Of a stretch of 44,279 bases of DNA, positions 37,166-44,279 are shown piece after piece. Each line of letters starts with the position of its first letter. Position 1 is the first letter of the stretch. Under the pieces are notes generated by a model. That model saw nothing but the letters and a program-made list of their open reading frames with translations. It was not told the origin of the DNA and searched no databases. The DNA is from Rhodobacterales bacterium (lineage in GTDB: Bacteria > Pseudomonadota > Alphaproteobacteria > Rhodobacterales > Rhodobacteraceae). The stretch is from NCBI GenBank assembly GCA_009993005.1, contig JAACUH010000076.1, positions 1 through 44,279 of the forward strand, in the 5' to 3' direction. A program made the translations under genes and the position numbers.

Positions 37166-40100
37166 TCAGCCGCCCGGCGCGGCGGTGCCGCGCCTGCGGC
37201 GGGCCTGCCGGGACACCGGCGCCGCGCCCGATGTTGTATCCTGTTGTGCATCTGGCGCGGCGTCCAGAAACCGCCGGGCAAAGGCCTGCGTGGCGATAGG
37301 CTTGCCCAGCAGATAGCCCTGCACCGTGTCGCAGCCTTGCGCGCGCAGCCAGGACAGTTGCGCTTGCGTCTCGACCCCTTCGGCGACCGTGTCCATGCCC
37401 AGGGCGCTGGCCATGGACAGGATCGCGCGCACGATCGCCTCGGTCCCCGGATCGTCGCGGCCGAGCTTTGCCACAAAACTCTGGTCGATCTTGAGCCCCG
37501 CGAGCGGCAGCCGCTGCAGGTAGCTGAGCGAGGAATAGCCGGTGCCGAAATCGTCGATCACCACGCCGATCCCCTCCTCGCGGAGCCTGCGGATGTTGCG
37601 GAACGTCACCTCGATCCGCTGCATGAGCGCGGTTTCGGTGATCTCGAGCTGGAGGTGGCGCGGGTCCACCCCCTCGGCGCGGATCCGGCCGAGGATCTCG
37701 TCCACGATGCTGACCTGCTGGAAGCTCTGCGCCGAGATGTTGATCGCCAGAGGCACGACCATCCCCTTGGGCGCCCATTGCGCCAGCAGCCTGGCGGCGA
37801 GGGTGACGACCATCAGGTCGATCTCGAAGATGAGGCCGGCGCTTTCGGCCAGCGGGATGAACTGGCCGGGCGGAACCTCGTGGAAATCGGGGTCCACCCA
37901 GCGCAGCAGCGCCTCCGCGCCGACGATGCGGGGTGGCGCGGCGAGGTCGAATTTCGGTTGCAGCACAAGGTGGAACCGGTCCTCACGCAGGCCGCGGTGC
38001 ATCGCCTGGATCATGTCGGTGCGGCGGGCCTGTTCGGCGCGCAAGTCCGGATGGAACATCGCGAACTGGCTGCGCCCGGCGGATTTCGCCCGATACATGG
38101 CGATATCGGCGTTCTGCAAGAGGTCCGCGCCGGATTGCGCATCCTGCGGAAACCGGGTGATGCCGATGCTCACCGAGACATAGAGGCTCTGCCCGCGCAG
38201 ATCGAACGGCTGCCCCAGACGTTCGATCAGCCCCCAGGCGACATCCATCGCCTCCTCGGCCTGCGCGCCGGGCAGCAGCAGGGTGAATTCATCCCCGCCC
38301 AGCCGCGCGATGAGGTCGTCCGGGCCGATCCCCTGCGACAGGCGCTGGGCCACCTGGCGCAGCAGCGCATCGCCCACGTCGTGGCCAAAGCTGTCGTTGA
38401 TCGTCTTGAAGTTGTCGAGGTCGAGCATCATCACCGCCCCGGTCCGGCCATGCGCGACGGCATCCTTGACCCAGGCGCGCAGCCGATCCTGAAAGGCGGT
38501 GCGGTTGGCCAGCCCGGTGAGCGGGTCGCGCGTGGCCAGCTCTTCGGCACGCTCCTTGGCCTTGAACAGCGCGGTGATATCGGACCCGACGCCGCGATAG
38601 CCCGCATAATTGCCGTCCTTGTCAAAGAACGGACTGCCGCTCATGCGCACCCAGTAGTCACTGTCGCTCGACCCGAAAGACCGGAAGACGAAGTCGCGGA
38701 ACGGCGCGCGCGCCGCGAGCTTTGCAAACAGCCCGTCCCAGTCGGCGCTGCGGCCCACCTTGGGGTTATCGGCCACAAGCTCGTGCAGGGTCTTGCCGAT
38801 ATGCAGGCGCATCCCGCCGTTGATGCGTTCGAAACTGTCCGAGATGAAGGTGAAGCGCAGGTCGGCGTCCTGCTCCCAGAACCAGTCGGCGCTGATCTCG
38901 GCGATGTCGAAAAAGCGTTTCTCGGCCGCGTCGCGGGCGGTCATGGCGCGTTGCAGGTCGTCATGCGCCGCGCGCAGGGCCTCCTCGCGCTGCTTCTGTT
39001 CGCTGATGTCGATCAGGATGCCCGACAACTGCCGGGCCGGTCTGTCATCGCCTGACCGCCTGATCCGGCCGCGCGACAGCACCCAGACCCAGTGCCCCGC
39101 CCGGTGGCGCAACCGGAATTCGACCGAAAACCGCCCGTCCTTTGCCTCGGACAGGGCTGACACAGGCGCGATCAGCAAGGATCTGTCGTCAGGATGGGTC
39201 CGTTCCAGCCAGAAGGTGTGGTTGCGCGTGGCCACCTCGCCATGGGGCTCCCCGATGATCGCGGCAACCCGTTCGTCAACAAGGTACTGCCCCGTGACCA
39301 GATCGCGCTGCCAGGTGCCCGCCTGCGCGCCGCGGATCGTGTCTTCGAGCTGCAACTGGGTCTCGCGCAGGGCGGTCACGTCGAGATGCACGCCGGCCAT
39401 GATCTGCGGCGCCCCGTCACGGCCGCGCCGCACGATCTGCCCACGCGATTGCACCCAGACCCAGTGCCCATCGGCATGCCGCATGCGAAAGTCGGTCTCG
39501 AAGGAGGTGTCGTTGCCGGCGATGACCTCTGCGAGCGGTGCCTCGATGTTCGCGCGGTCCTCGGGATGCACGAGGGCCGACCAGGTGTCGATCGTCACAG
39601 GCTCGAGTTCGGCGAGCGTGCGGCCCAGCATCCCCGCCCAGCGTTCATTGACGACATTGGTGCCGGTGGTCATGTCCCATTCCCAGGTCCCGACCTGCGC
39701 CCCCTCGACCACGTTCGACAGCCGCCATTCCGCACGCCGCTTTTCGGTGACATCGGTGCGCACGCCGACCAGGCCGCCATCAGGCATCCTCTTGTCCTGC
39801 ACGCGGATGATGCGGCCATCCGCGAGCTCTCTCTCGCGCTCGGGCGACAGCATGGCGCCGCGGCGCAGCAGGTCATCGACATCGCGGATGTCCTCACCGT
39901 CAACCCGCAGGTAGAGGCCGCGCCGATAGCCTTCGGCCAGCAGGTCGTGATGGGTGATGCCGGGGCGCAGCAGATCGTGCAAGCCGGGGTTCATGAGGCT
40001 GTATTGCCTGTTGAAATGGACCAGCCTGCCGTCGGCGTCGAACAGCACAAAGCCGTCGGGAAAGGCGTCGATCGCGGCCTCGAACCGGTCGCGCGCCGCC

Positions 40101-41464
40101 TGCGCCTCGCGGTTGCGGGCCTCGATCGCGCGGGCGTGCAGGTGCTGTTCGGTCAGGTCCTCGACAAAGGTCCAGATCAGGCGGCGCCCGTCGGCATTGC
40201 CGTGCAGCACGCCGCTGACCGAGGCCGGAAAGGTGCCGCCGCCGGCCGCGGCAAAGGCGGTCGGCAGCGGGCCGAAGGTGCCGGTCTCGGCCACGTCGCG
40301 CAGGGCGGCCACGAAGGCGCGGCGCTGGCCGGCGGGGATCAGCCGGTCGGCCTTGCGCCGCAGCAGCGCCTCGCGCGGGCGGCCCGACGACCTCAGGAAA
40401 GAGGGGTTCACGTCCACGATCCTGCCGCTGTCGAGGTCGCGCAGCAGGATGCCGAAGGGCGCCTTCTGGAACAGGCTGTCCATCAGCGCCTCGCGGCCGC
40501 GCAGGGCGGCTTCGGTCTGGATCCGGTCGGTCACGTCGCGGATCACGAACAGATAGCTCTGCGACCCGCCGGGATGGTCGGGGCCCAGCCCCGTCGCGAT
40601 CGCCTCGAACCAGAGCGCGCCGTCGGGTCCGTCGAGCGCATATCGCTGCGCGGCCGACCGGCCGTCGCGATCGACCTGCTGCATCATGGCGCGCAGGAGA
40701 CGCGCCACCTCGGGCGTCGTGGCCTCTTCGAGCGGGCGGCCGATCAGGGCGTCGGGCGGCGCACTCAGCGTCCGGGCCGCGCGCGGGTCAAAGCCCGTGT
40801 GGAACCGCATGAAACAGCCGGCGGCGTCCAGTTCCATCACCAGATCGGGCAGCGCGGCGAGCGTCGCGGCAAGCCGCGCCTCGCTGCGGCGCTGCGCGAT
40901 CTCGGCCTGCCGGCGCAGCAGGAGCGTGCCGATCCCGTTGGCCACCGATTGCAGCAGGAACACATCGAGCGGCCGGTCGCCCAGAAGCTCTGTCACCCAG
41001 TCGAACCCGAGAAAGCCGACCCAGTCGCCATCGTGGATCATCGGGGCGATCAGCAGCGACCGGATGCCCTGTTCCTCAAGGAAATCGCGGGCCGGATCAT
41101 CGACGGGGATCGCCTCCACATCGGGGAGCAGGATCGGCACCTGCTGCTGGAACGGACCGAGCCAGGCGGCGAGTATGCTGATCGGCAGATTCTGGAGATG
41201 CGCGATCATCGGGGCGATGCCGGGCGCGGTCCATTCATTCGTATTGTCAACGAAATCATGGTCGTGCCGCATGAAGACATAGGTCCGGTCAACGCCGGTC
41301 AACCCGCCGAGTTCGGCAAGTGCCGCGTCGATGACCTGATCGACCTCTGTCATCTTGCAGCGCGCGAGCCGGTTCAGGATCGGGACGACGACACGGTCAA
41401 AAGGGGTAGCCGCCCGTTCGGCCGGGATGCCGCGGATCACCTCGTGTTCAGGGATGTCAGTCAA
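37166..41464 (-). CDS. GAF/multi-PAS GGDEF-EAL c-di-GMP signalling protein
   Basis: About 1430 aa. In order: a GAF domain (ALAELGGLTGVDRTYVFM to LLLRRQAEIAQRR), about six PAS domains (e.g. FQKAPFGILLRDLDSG; GAQVGTWEWDMTTG with LVHPEDR; GAQAGTWQRDLVTG with THPDDR; AEISADWFWEQDADLRF), a GGDEF domain with intact RLGGDEFTLLL, and an EAL domain with intact GAEALLRW, DDFGTGYSS and LKIDQSFV. No membrane segment is evident, so it is a cytoplasmic sensor that could make or break c-di-GMP. The RxxD inhibitory site before GGDEF reads GPDD. The start is uncertain: the frame is open to 41764 through an 18-base repeat; I prefer a TTG at 41464 (GTG 41440 or ATG 41353 are alternatives). Confidence 0.88.
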   Translation of the reverse strand: MTDIPEHEVIRGIPAERAATPFDRVVVPILNRLARCKMTEVDQVIDAALAELGGLTGVDRTYVFMRHDHDFVDNTNEWTAPGIAPMIAHLQNLPISILAAWLGPFQQQVPILLPDVEAIPVDDPARDFLEEQGIRSLLIAPMIHDGDWVGFLGFDWVTELLGDRPLDVFLLQSVANGIGTLLLRRQAEIAQRRSEARLAATLAALPDLVMELDAAGCFMRFHTGFDPRAARTLSAPPDALIGRPLEEATTPEVARLLRAMMQQVDRDGRSAAQRYALDGPDGALWFEAIATGLGPDHPGGSQSYLFVIRDVTDRIQTEAALRGREALMDSLFQKAPFGILLRDLDSGRIVDVNPSFLRSSGRPREALLRRKADRLIPAGQRRAFVAALRDVAETGTFGPLPTAFAAAGGGTFPASVSGVLHGNADGRRLIWTFVEDLTEQHLHARAIEARNREAQAARDRFEAAIDAFPDGFVLFDADGRLVHFNRQYSLMNPGLHDLLRPGITHHDLLAEGYRRGLYLRVDGEDIRDVDDLLRRGAMLSPERERELADGRIIRVQDKRMPDGGLVGVRTDVTEKRRAEWRLSNVVEGAQVGTWEWDMTTGTNVVNERWAGMLGRTLAELEPVTIDTWSALVHPEDRANIEAPLAEVIAGNDTSFETDFRMRHADGHWVWVQSRGQIVRRGRDGAPQIMAGVHLDVTALRETQLQLEDTIRGAQAGTWQRDLVTGQYLVDERVAAIIGEPHGEVATRNHTFWLERTHPDDRSLLIAPVSALSEAKDGRFSVEFRLRHRAGHWVWVLSRGRIRRSGDDRPARQLSGILIDISEQKQREEALRAAHDDLQRAMTARDAAEKRFFDIAEISADWFWEQDADLRFTFISDSFERINGGMRLHIGKTLHELVADNPKVGRSADWDGLFAKLAARAPFRDFVFRSFGSSDSDYWVRMSGSPFFDKDGNYAGYRGVGSDITALFKAKERAEELATRDPLTGLANRTAFQDRLRAWVKDAVAHGRTGAVMMLDLDNFKTINDSFGHDVGDALLRQVAQRLSQGIGPDDLIARLGGDEFTLLLPGAQAEEAMDVAWGLIERLGQPFDLRGQSLYVSVSIGITRFPQDAQSGADLLQNADIAMYRAKSAGRSQFAMFHPDLRAEQARRTDMIQAMHRGLREDRFHLVLQPKFDLAAPPRIVGAEALLRWVDPDFHEVPPGQFIPLAESAGLIFEIDLMVVTLAARLLAQWAPKGMVVPLAINISAQSFQQVSIVDEILGRIRAEGVDPRHLQLEITETALMQRIEVTFRNIRRLREEGIGVVIDDFGTGYSSLSYLQRLPLAGLKIDQSFVAKLGRDDPGTEAIVRAILSMASALGMDTVAEGVETQAQLSWLRAQGCDTVQGYLLGKPIATQAFARRFLDAAPDAQQDTTSGAAPVSRQARRRRGTAAPGG

Positions 41465-41963
41465 TTTGCGGCCTGCAGCATCTGGATATCGTGACCCCTT
41501 CGCCCGGGGCCCTGCCACCGGGACGACGATTGGATGGCGCCGCCCGGCAGGCGCCCGACAGGGATCACCATCGCAGGCCGGGATTAAGGGCAGGTGAACG
41601 GCCCCTGGGCCCGCCCCGTGCCCCGTCTCGCGCCCGTGCCCCGTCTCGCGCCCGTGCCCCGTCTCGCGCCCGTGCCCCGTCTCGCCCCCGTGCCCCGTCT
41701 CGCCCCCGTGCCCCGTCTCGCCCCCGCGCCCGTCGGGGGGCGCACCAAGAGAGGCGCAGGCCATTCGGACAGGGGGGGCGGCGCTGCGCGGTCAGATTGG
41801 CCCGGGGCTTGGCCGGTTTCCCAATCCACGCGGGTCCGACCGTCAGGTATTTTCCAGATGGATGCGCTTCGGGCCCGTTCGCCAGCCATGCGTGCGGGCG
41901 CCGGGGCTGTGGCGGTGAAGGTGGCTGTGAAGGTGGCGGTAGCGGTGGAGGTCACATTTGCTG
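41465..41963. other. Stretch without a convincing gene
   Basis: Between the preferred start of the GGDEF-EAL gene and the stop of the unknown minus-strand gene. It holds an 18-base tandem repeat (41618-41725) and, near 41910-41955, a run of short GTGGCxGTGAAG-like units. Open frames on both strands through this part are composed of repeat-derived residues and show no domain. The promoter of the GGDEF-EAL gene is presumably here, but I see no clear boxes. Confidence 0.5.
41618..41725. repeat. Six tandem copies of an 18-bp unit
   Basis: The unit GTGCCCCGTCTCGCSCCC is repeated six times without gaps; the first three copies have G and the last three C at the variable position. Read on the minus strand in the frame of the GGDEF-EAL gene it encodes repeated GETGHG, but this lies upstream of the likely start. 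Copy number may vary between strains. Confidence 0.9.
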
Positions 41964-44006
41964 TCAAATCCGCGCAAGCAGACTGTAGGTCTTTCGATCC
42001 ACGGCCATGGTCAGCCGGTCCTTCATCCAGCCGATCTGTTGCCAGTCGCGAAAACCCGCCGGATCGTTGAAGGCCAGATGCAGGGCCGCGGCGCGGTAGT
42101 AATAGTGGCCAGAGTTTTCGTAGGCGTCATGTTTGCCAAGGCCCTGCGGCAACCAGTGGCGCGCCAGCATGGTGGCCAGCACAGGATCGTCCGCCGGGCT
42201 GTGGATCACGAACCACAGCAGTTGTGATCCATGGGCCATGCCGAATTGCTCAAGACCCGCAAGATACCAGTTCACGGTCGGCGCGTTGTTGGAATACAGG
42301 TGCAGCCCGCAGGATGCCATGGCCGCCACCATCGCATGGCGGAACCGCGGATTGTCGCGCCCGTAATCGGCGAGCGTGCGATAGTCTTGCAGGGTCTGGC
42401 GCGGGTCAAAGGCCAGCGCCATCCTCGCGGGCAGATCGGGCATGGCGAAATGCGCCGCTGCGGCCGCCCGCAGGGCGCCATCGTCAAAGCAGGCGATCAG
42501 CGCCATCACCTTGTCGGCCTGTTCGGGCGGCAGGGCGGCGATGTGGCCCAGCAGCGCCGGCATCTGCCCGCCCTTCCACAGCCGCCACAGCAACGTCGTC
42601 GCAGCCCCCTGGCCGCACTCCTCGGCAAAGGGGTCAAAGGCCGGCTGGCGTGCCGCGCGGTCGGGCCCGGTCATCCACATGAACCTGCGGGCCGGGGGCG
42701 CGAACTGGCCCAGCACCTGCGCGAGGTGCGCCAGATCCAGCGCGTCGGGCGCGTCGGCCATATCGGCCATCAGGGCGGCGATCCGGGGCGCAAGCACCGC
42801 GCGCGCGCCCTGCGACAGGCCCGGAAAGAGCCCGGACACCGGCAATGTGTTGGTCTCGAACTGCCTGCGCACCGTCTGCCACCCGGTCCGGGCAAAGGCC
42901 CCGGCATCGGCGATCTCGACATCGCCGACCCCGTGCCAGTCGAACAGGCGCCGCAGGCGAACCACGGGCGCGCCCGGCGCGATCCGGGTCCGCGTCAGCT
43001 TGCATGTCATCGCCTTCTTTCCGGACCAGATGCCATCGGCGACAGAGGCGAGCAGCGCAACCGCCGGATCGTCGCGTTGCGGTGGAGCCCATTGCACGCA
43101 GCGCGCCAGAAACGCCTGGTATTCCGGCGTGGCGAACAGCCCGCGCATGCACTTTTCCTGGCCCATCGCCACGATCCAGCCCATGTCCTTGCCCGCGTCG
43201 GGCCGAAACCGCCAGGCGAGGCCATAGCCATGCCGGATCATGCGTTCCGCCAGCGCGATGGCCTCTGTGTGGCGCCCCAGTGCGGCCAGAATGCAAAAGG
43301 CGTTAAAGCCAAGGTGACTGCGCGGCAGGGATTCCAGCCGGTCCCCCGCCGCGAGATGCCCATCGACGATCCCGGCCACATCGGCAAAGCGGTCGGCGGC
43401 GATGGCGGTCAACAGGATTGTCTCATCGAAGGCCACGAACCGTTCGCGCGTGAAATCCGGCGCCAGCCCCGCGCGCGCCTGCAACTGCCGGTCCAGAAGC
43501 CATCCGGGCCCCATGTCAAGCCGGACCATCGCGGCAATCTCCGGCGCGGCGACAAGATCTGCCACCACCTGCGACCAGGGCAGCCAGGCCTTGCGACCCA
43601 GGTCGCTCTGGCTGGCATAGACCTGCAACTGCATCATCGCATCCTCGGCCGCGCCGGCCTGCAACGCGGCCAGGATCAGCGGCACGCTGAGGAACGGCGC
43701 GTAGGTCATCAGGCGGGCGACGTCGTCGCCTTGGGAGTGAAAGTTGTAGCGTGGCGCAAGGACTGCCGCCGTCGCGCGCAGCATCGGCAGGATGTCGGCG
43801 CCCCGGCCCATGTCCAGCAGGCGCTGCGCGATGGCGCCGGTCACCAGCAACGCCATGGCCTGCGGCACCTGCTGCCCCAGGCTGTTGCTCACCGGTGGCA
43901 AATGCGAACATTGCTTGAGCAGGTCCGCCAGATCGGCCAGGGCCGCGTCCGCGTTCGGCGTGGCGTTGGCCTTGCGAAAGCGCTGGGAAAGACTGTTTTC
44001 GTCCAT
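41964..44006 (-). CDS. Large protein of unknown function (680 aa)
   Basis: I do not recognise this gene. It encodes a 680-aa, largely alpha-helical protein rich in Ala and Leu, with no signal peptide and no clear membrane segment. Repeated short helix-pair texture (e.g. FNAFCILAALGRHTEAIALAERMI; VMALIACFDDGALRAAAAAHF) hints at a TPR- or HEAT-like scaffold, but no clean consensus repeat was found. The C-terminal part has an aromatic-rich YENSGHYYYRAAALHLAF. AGGA lies 11 bases upstream of the ATG. It stands alone, the previous gene on this strand being outside the window. Coding is supported by the long frame and codon pattern; the antisense open frame looks like a shadow. Confidence 0.75.
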   Translation of the reverse strand: MDENSLSQRFRKANATPNADAALADLADLLKQCSHLPPVSNSLGQQVPQAMALLVTGAIAQRLLDMGRGADILPMLRATAAVLAPRYNFHSQGDDVARLMTYAPFLSVPLILAALQAGAAEDAMMQLQVYASQSDLGRKAWLPWSQVVADLVAAPEIAAMVRLDMGPGWLLDRQLQARAGLAPDFTRERFVAFDETILLTAIAADRFADVAGIVDGHLAAGDRLESLPRSHLGFNAFCILAALGRHTEAIALAERMIRHGYGLAWRFRPDAGKDMGWIVAMGQEKCMRGLFATPEYQAFLARCVQWAPPQRDDPAVALLASVADGIWSGKKAMTCKLTRTRIAPGAPVVRLRRLFDWHGVGDVEIADAGAFARTGWQTVRRQFETNTLPVSGLFPGLSQGARAVLAPRIAALMADMADAPDALDLAHLAQVLGQFAPPARRFMWMTGPDRAARQPAFDPFAEECGQGAATTLLWRLWKGGQMPALLGHIAALPPEQADKVMALIACFDDGALRAAAAAHFAMPDLPARMALAFDPRQTLQDYRTLADYGRDNPRFRHAMVAAMASCGLHLYSNNAPTVNWYLAGLEQFGMAHGSQLLWFVIHSPADDPVLATMLARHWLPQGLGKHDAYENSGHYYYRAAALHLAFNDPAGFRDWQQIGWMKDRLTMAVDRKTYSLLARI

Positions 44007-44221
44007 GGCGATTCTGATCCTAGGGCAAGGTTCGGCCAGATCACGAAACGCCGGCCGGATCTCAAACTTTCAACCCCGTCTTATGTCGGACCGGGCAAAA
44101 AGACCATGCTGCATGGGTCTGAAACCATGTGAAAACGCGCCAGAGGCTGCATGTCACGGCGCTGTCGCCACCCCTCAGGGCGCTCAAGGCGGCGACCCGC
44201 GCAAGGGCTCTGATGATGTGA

Positions 44222-44266
44222 CCGCCGCCCCGCCCGCCCCCCCCTCTCTCTCTCCCCCCCTCTCTC
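44222..44266. repeat. C/CT-rich low-complexity tract
   Basis: A run of CCCGCCC, poly-C and CT dinucleotides near the right edge, with two CTCTCTC blocks separated by poly-C. It is a simple-sequence tract prone to slippage or sequencing error. It lies upstream of the unknown minus-strand gene; the rest of 44007-44279 shows nothing else that I recognise. Confidence 0.7.
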
Positions 44267-44279
44267 ACCGGACGGCATC

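Noticed and set aside
35831-39055. Plus-strand open frame of 1074 codons across modA, modE and the GGDEF-EAL gene
   Set aside because: It spans three recognised minus-strand genes and their gaps and shows no motif; a GC-driven shadow.
39194-41494. Plus-strand open frame of 766 codons opposite the PAS domains
   Set aside because: Antisense of intact PAS and GAF domains; composition typical of a shadow frame.
42231-44132. Plus-strand open frame of 633 codons opposite the unknown 680-aa gene
   Set aside because: The minus frame has ordinary protein composition and a ribosome-binding site; the plus frame is Arg/Gln/His/Gly-rich. The choice is less certain here because neither side has a recognised domain.
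1-44279. tRNA or rRNA genes, insertion sequences, attachment sites
   Set aside because: No tRNA cloverleaf, rRNA stretch, transposase or integrase reading frame, or terminal inverted repeats was recognised by eye.

Overview
The window is high-GC DNA with alphaproteobacterial features: tightly coupled genes with ATGA start/stop overlaps, a YjbH/YjbF-type export locus, a short ModE-type regulator next to modABC, and a CtrA-like box. A member of the Rhodobacterales (Paracoccaceae/Roseobacteraceae) is the best guess, inferred from gene content and codon style; no rRNA or other marker gene is present. Most of the window is an exopolysaccharide (EPS) region.

Layout. (1) 2-6632: a plus-strand EPS operon with the end of a family-2 glycosyltransferase, galE, a GT4, an EpsG/Wzy-like polymerase, a GT2, a second GT4 and an ElyC/YdcF-like membrane protein. 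(2) 6629-13952: continuing with no gap and mostly with overlapping start and stop codons, what looks like a complete lasso-peptide (RiPP) cluster. It has a nucleotidyltransferase, an ABC exporter (D), an asparagine-synthetase-like cyclase (C), a 63-aa precursor with a textbook YxxPxLxxxGxxxxxT leader (A), an HPr-kinase-like peptide kinase (K), a PqqD-like RRE protein (B1), a transglutaminase-like protease (B2) and a PPP-type metallophosphoesterase. (3) 14011-20344: EPS export genes, namely a YjbH beta-barrel protein, a YjbF/GfcB lipoprotein, a Wza-type export lipoprotein and, facing them, a Wzc-type tyrosine autokinase. (4) 20532-22544: a fused Gfo/Idh/MocA plus aldo-keto reductase. (5) 22679-28271: an alginate-like module with an AlgD-like GDP-mannose dehydrogenase and an RTX calcium-binding protein on plus, facing an Alg44-like and an Alg8-like gene on minus. 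A CtrA-type box and inverted repeats lie upstream of algD. (6) 28499-33131: dTDP-rhamnose genes rfbC, rfbB and rfbD, with a tail-fibre-like DUF2793 gene between rfbB and rfbD. (7) 33141-33800: a membrane-anchored NYN/PIN nuclease. (8) 33953-36997: modE-modA-modB-modC on minus, with a palindrome before modA. (9) 37166-about 41464: a GAF-multi-PAS-GGDEF-EAL protein. (10) 41964-44006: a large protein I do not recognise.

How the genes fit together. The glycosyltransferases, galE, the rfb genes and algD provide sugar precursors and assembly. EpsG and the Alg8-like protein are candidate polymerases. The Wza, Wzc, YjbH and YjbF proteins are export and control parts. The lasso genes are wired into the EPS transcription unit. 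The lasso set is unusual in pairing a peptide kinase with a phosphoesterase, and its predicted core has two cysteines outside the ring. That kinase, phosphatase and two-cysteine lasso system inside an EPS operon is the best candidate for an undescribed system. All functional calls rest on reading motifs by eye; no database search was run.
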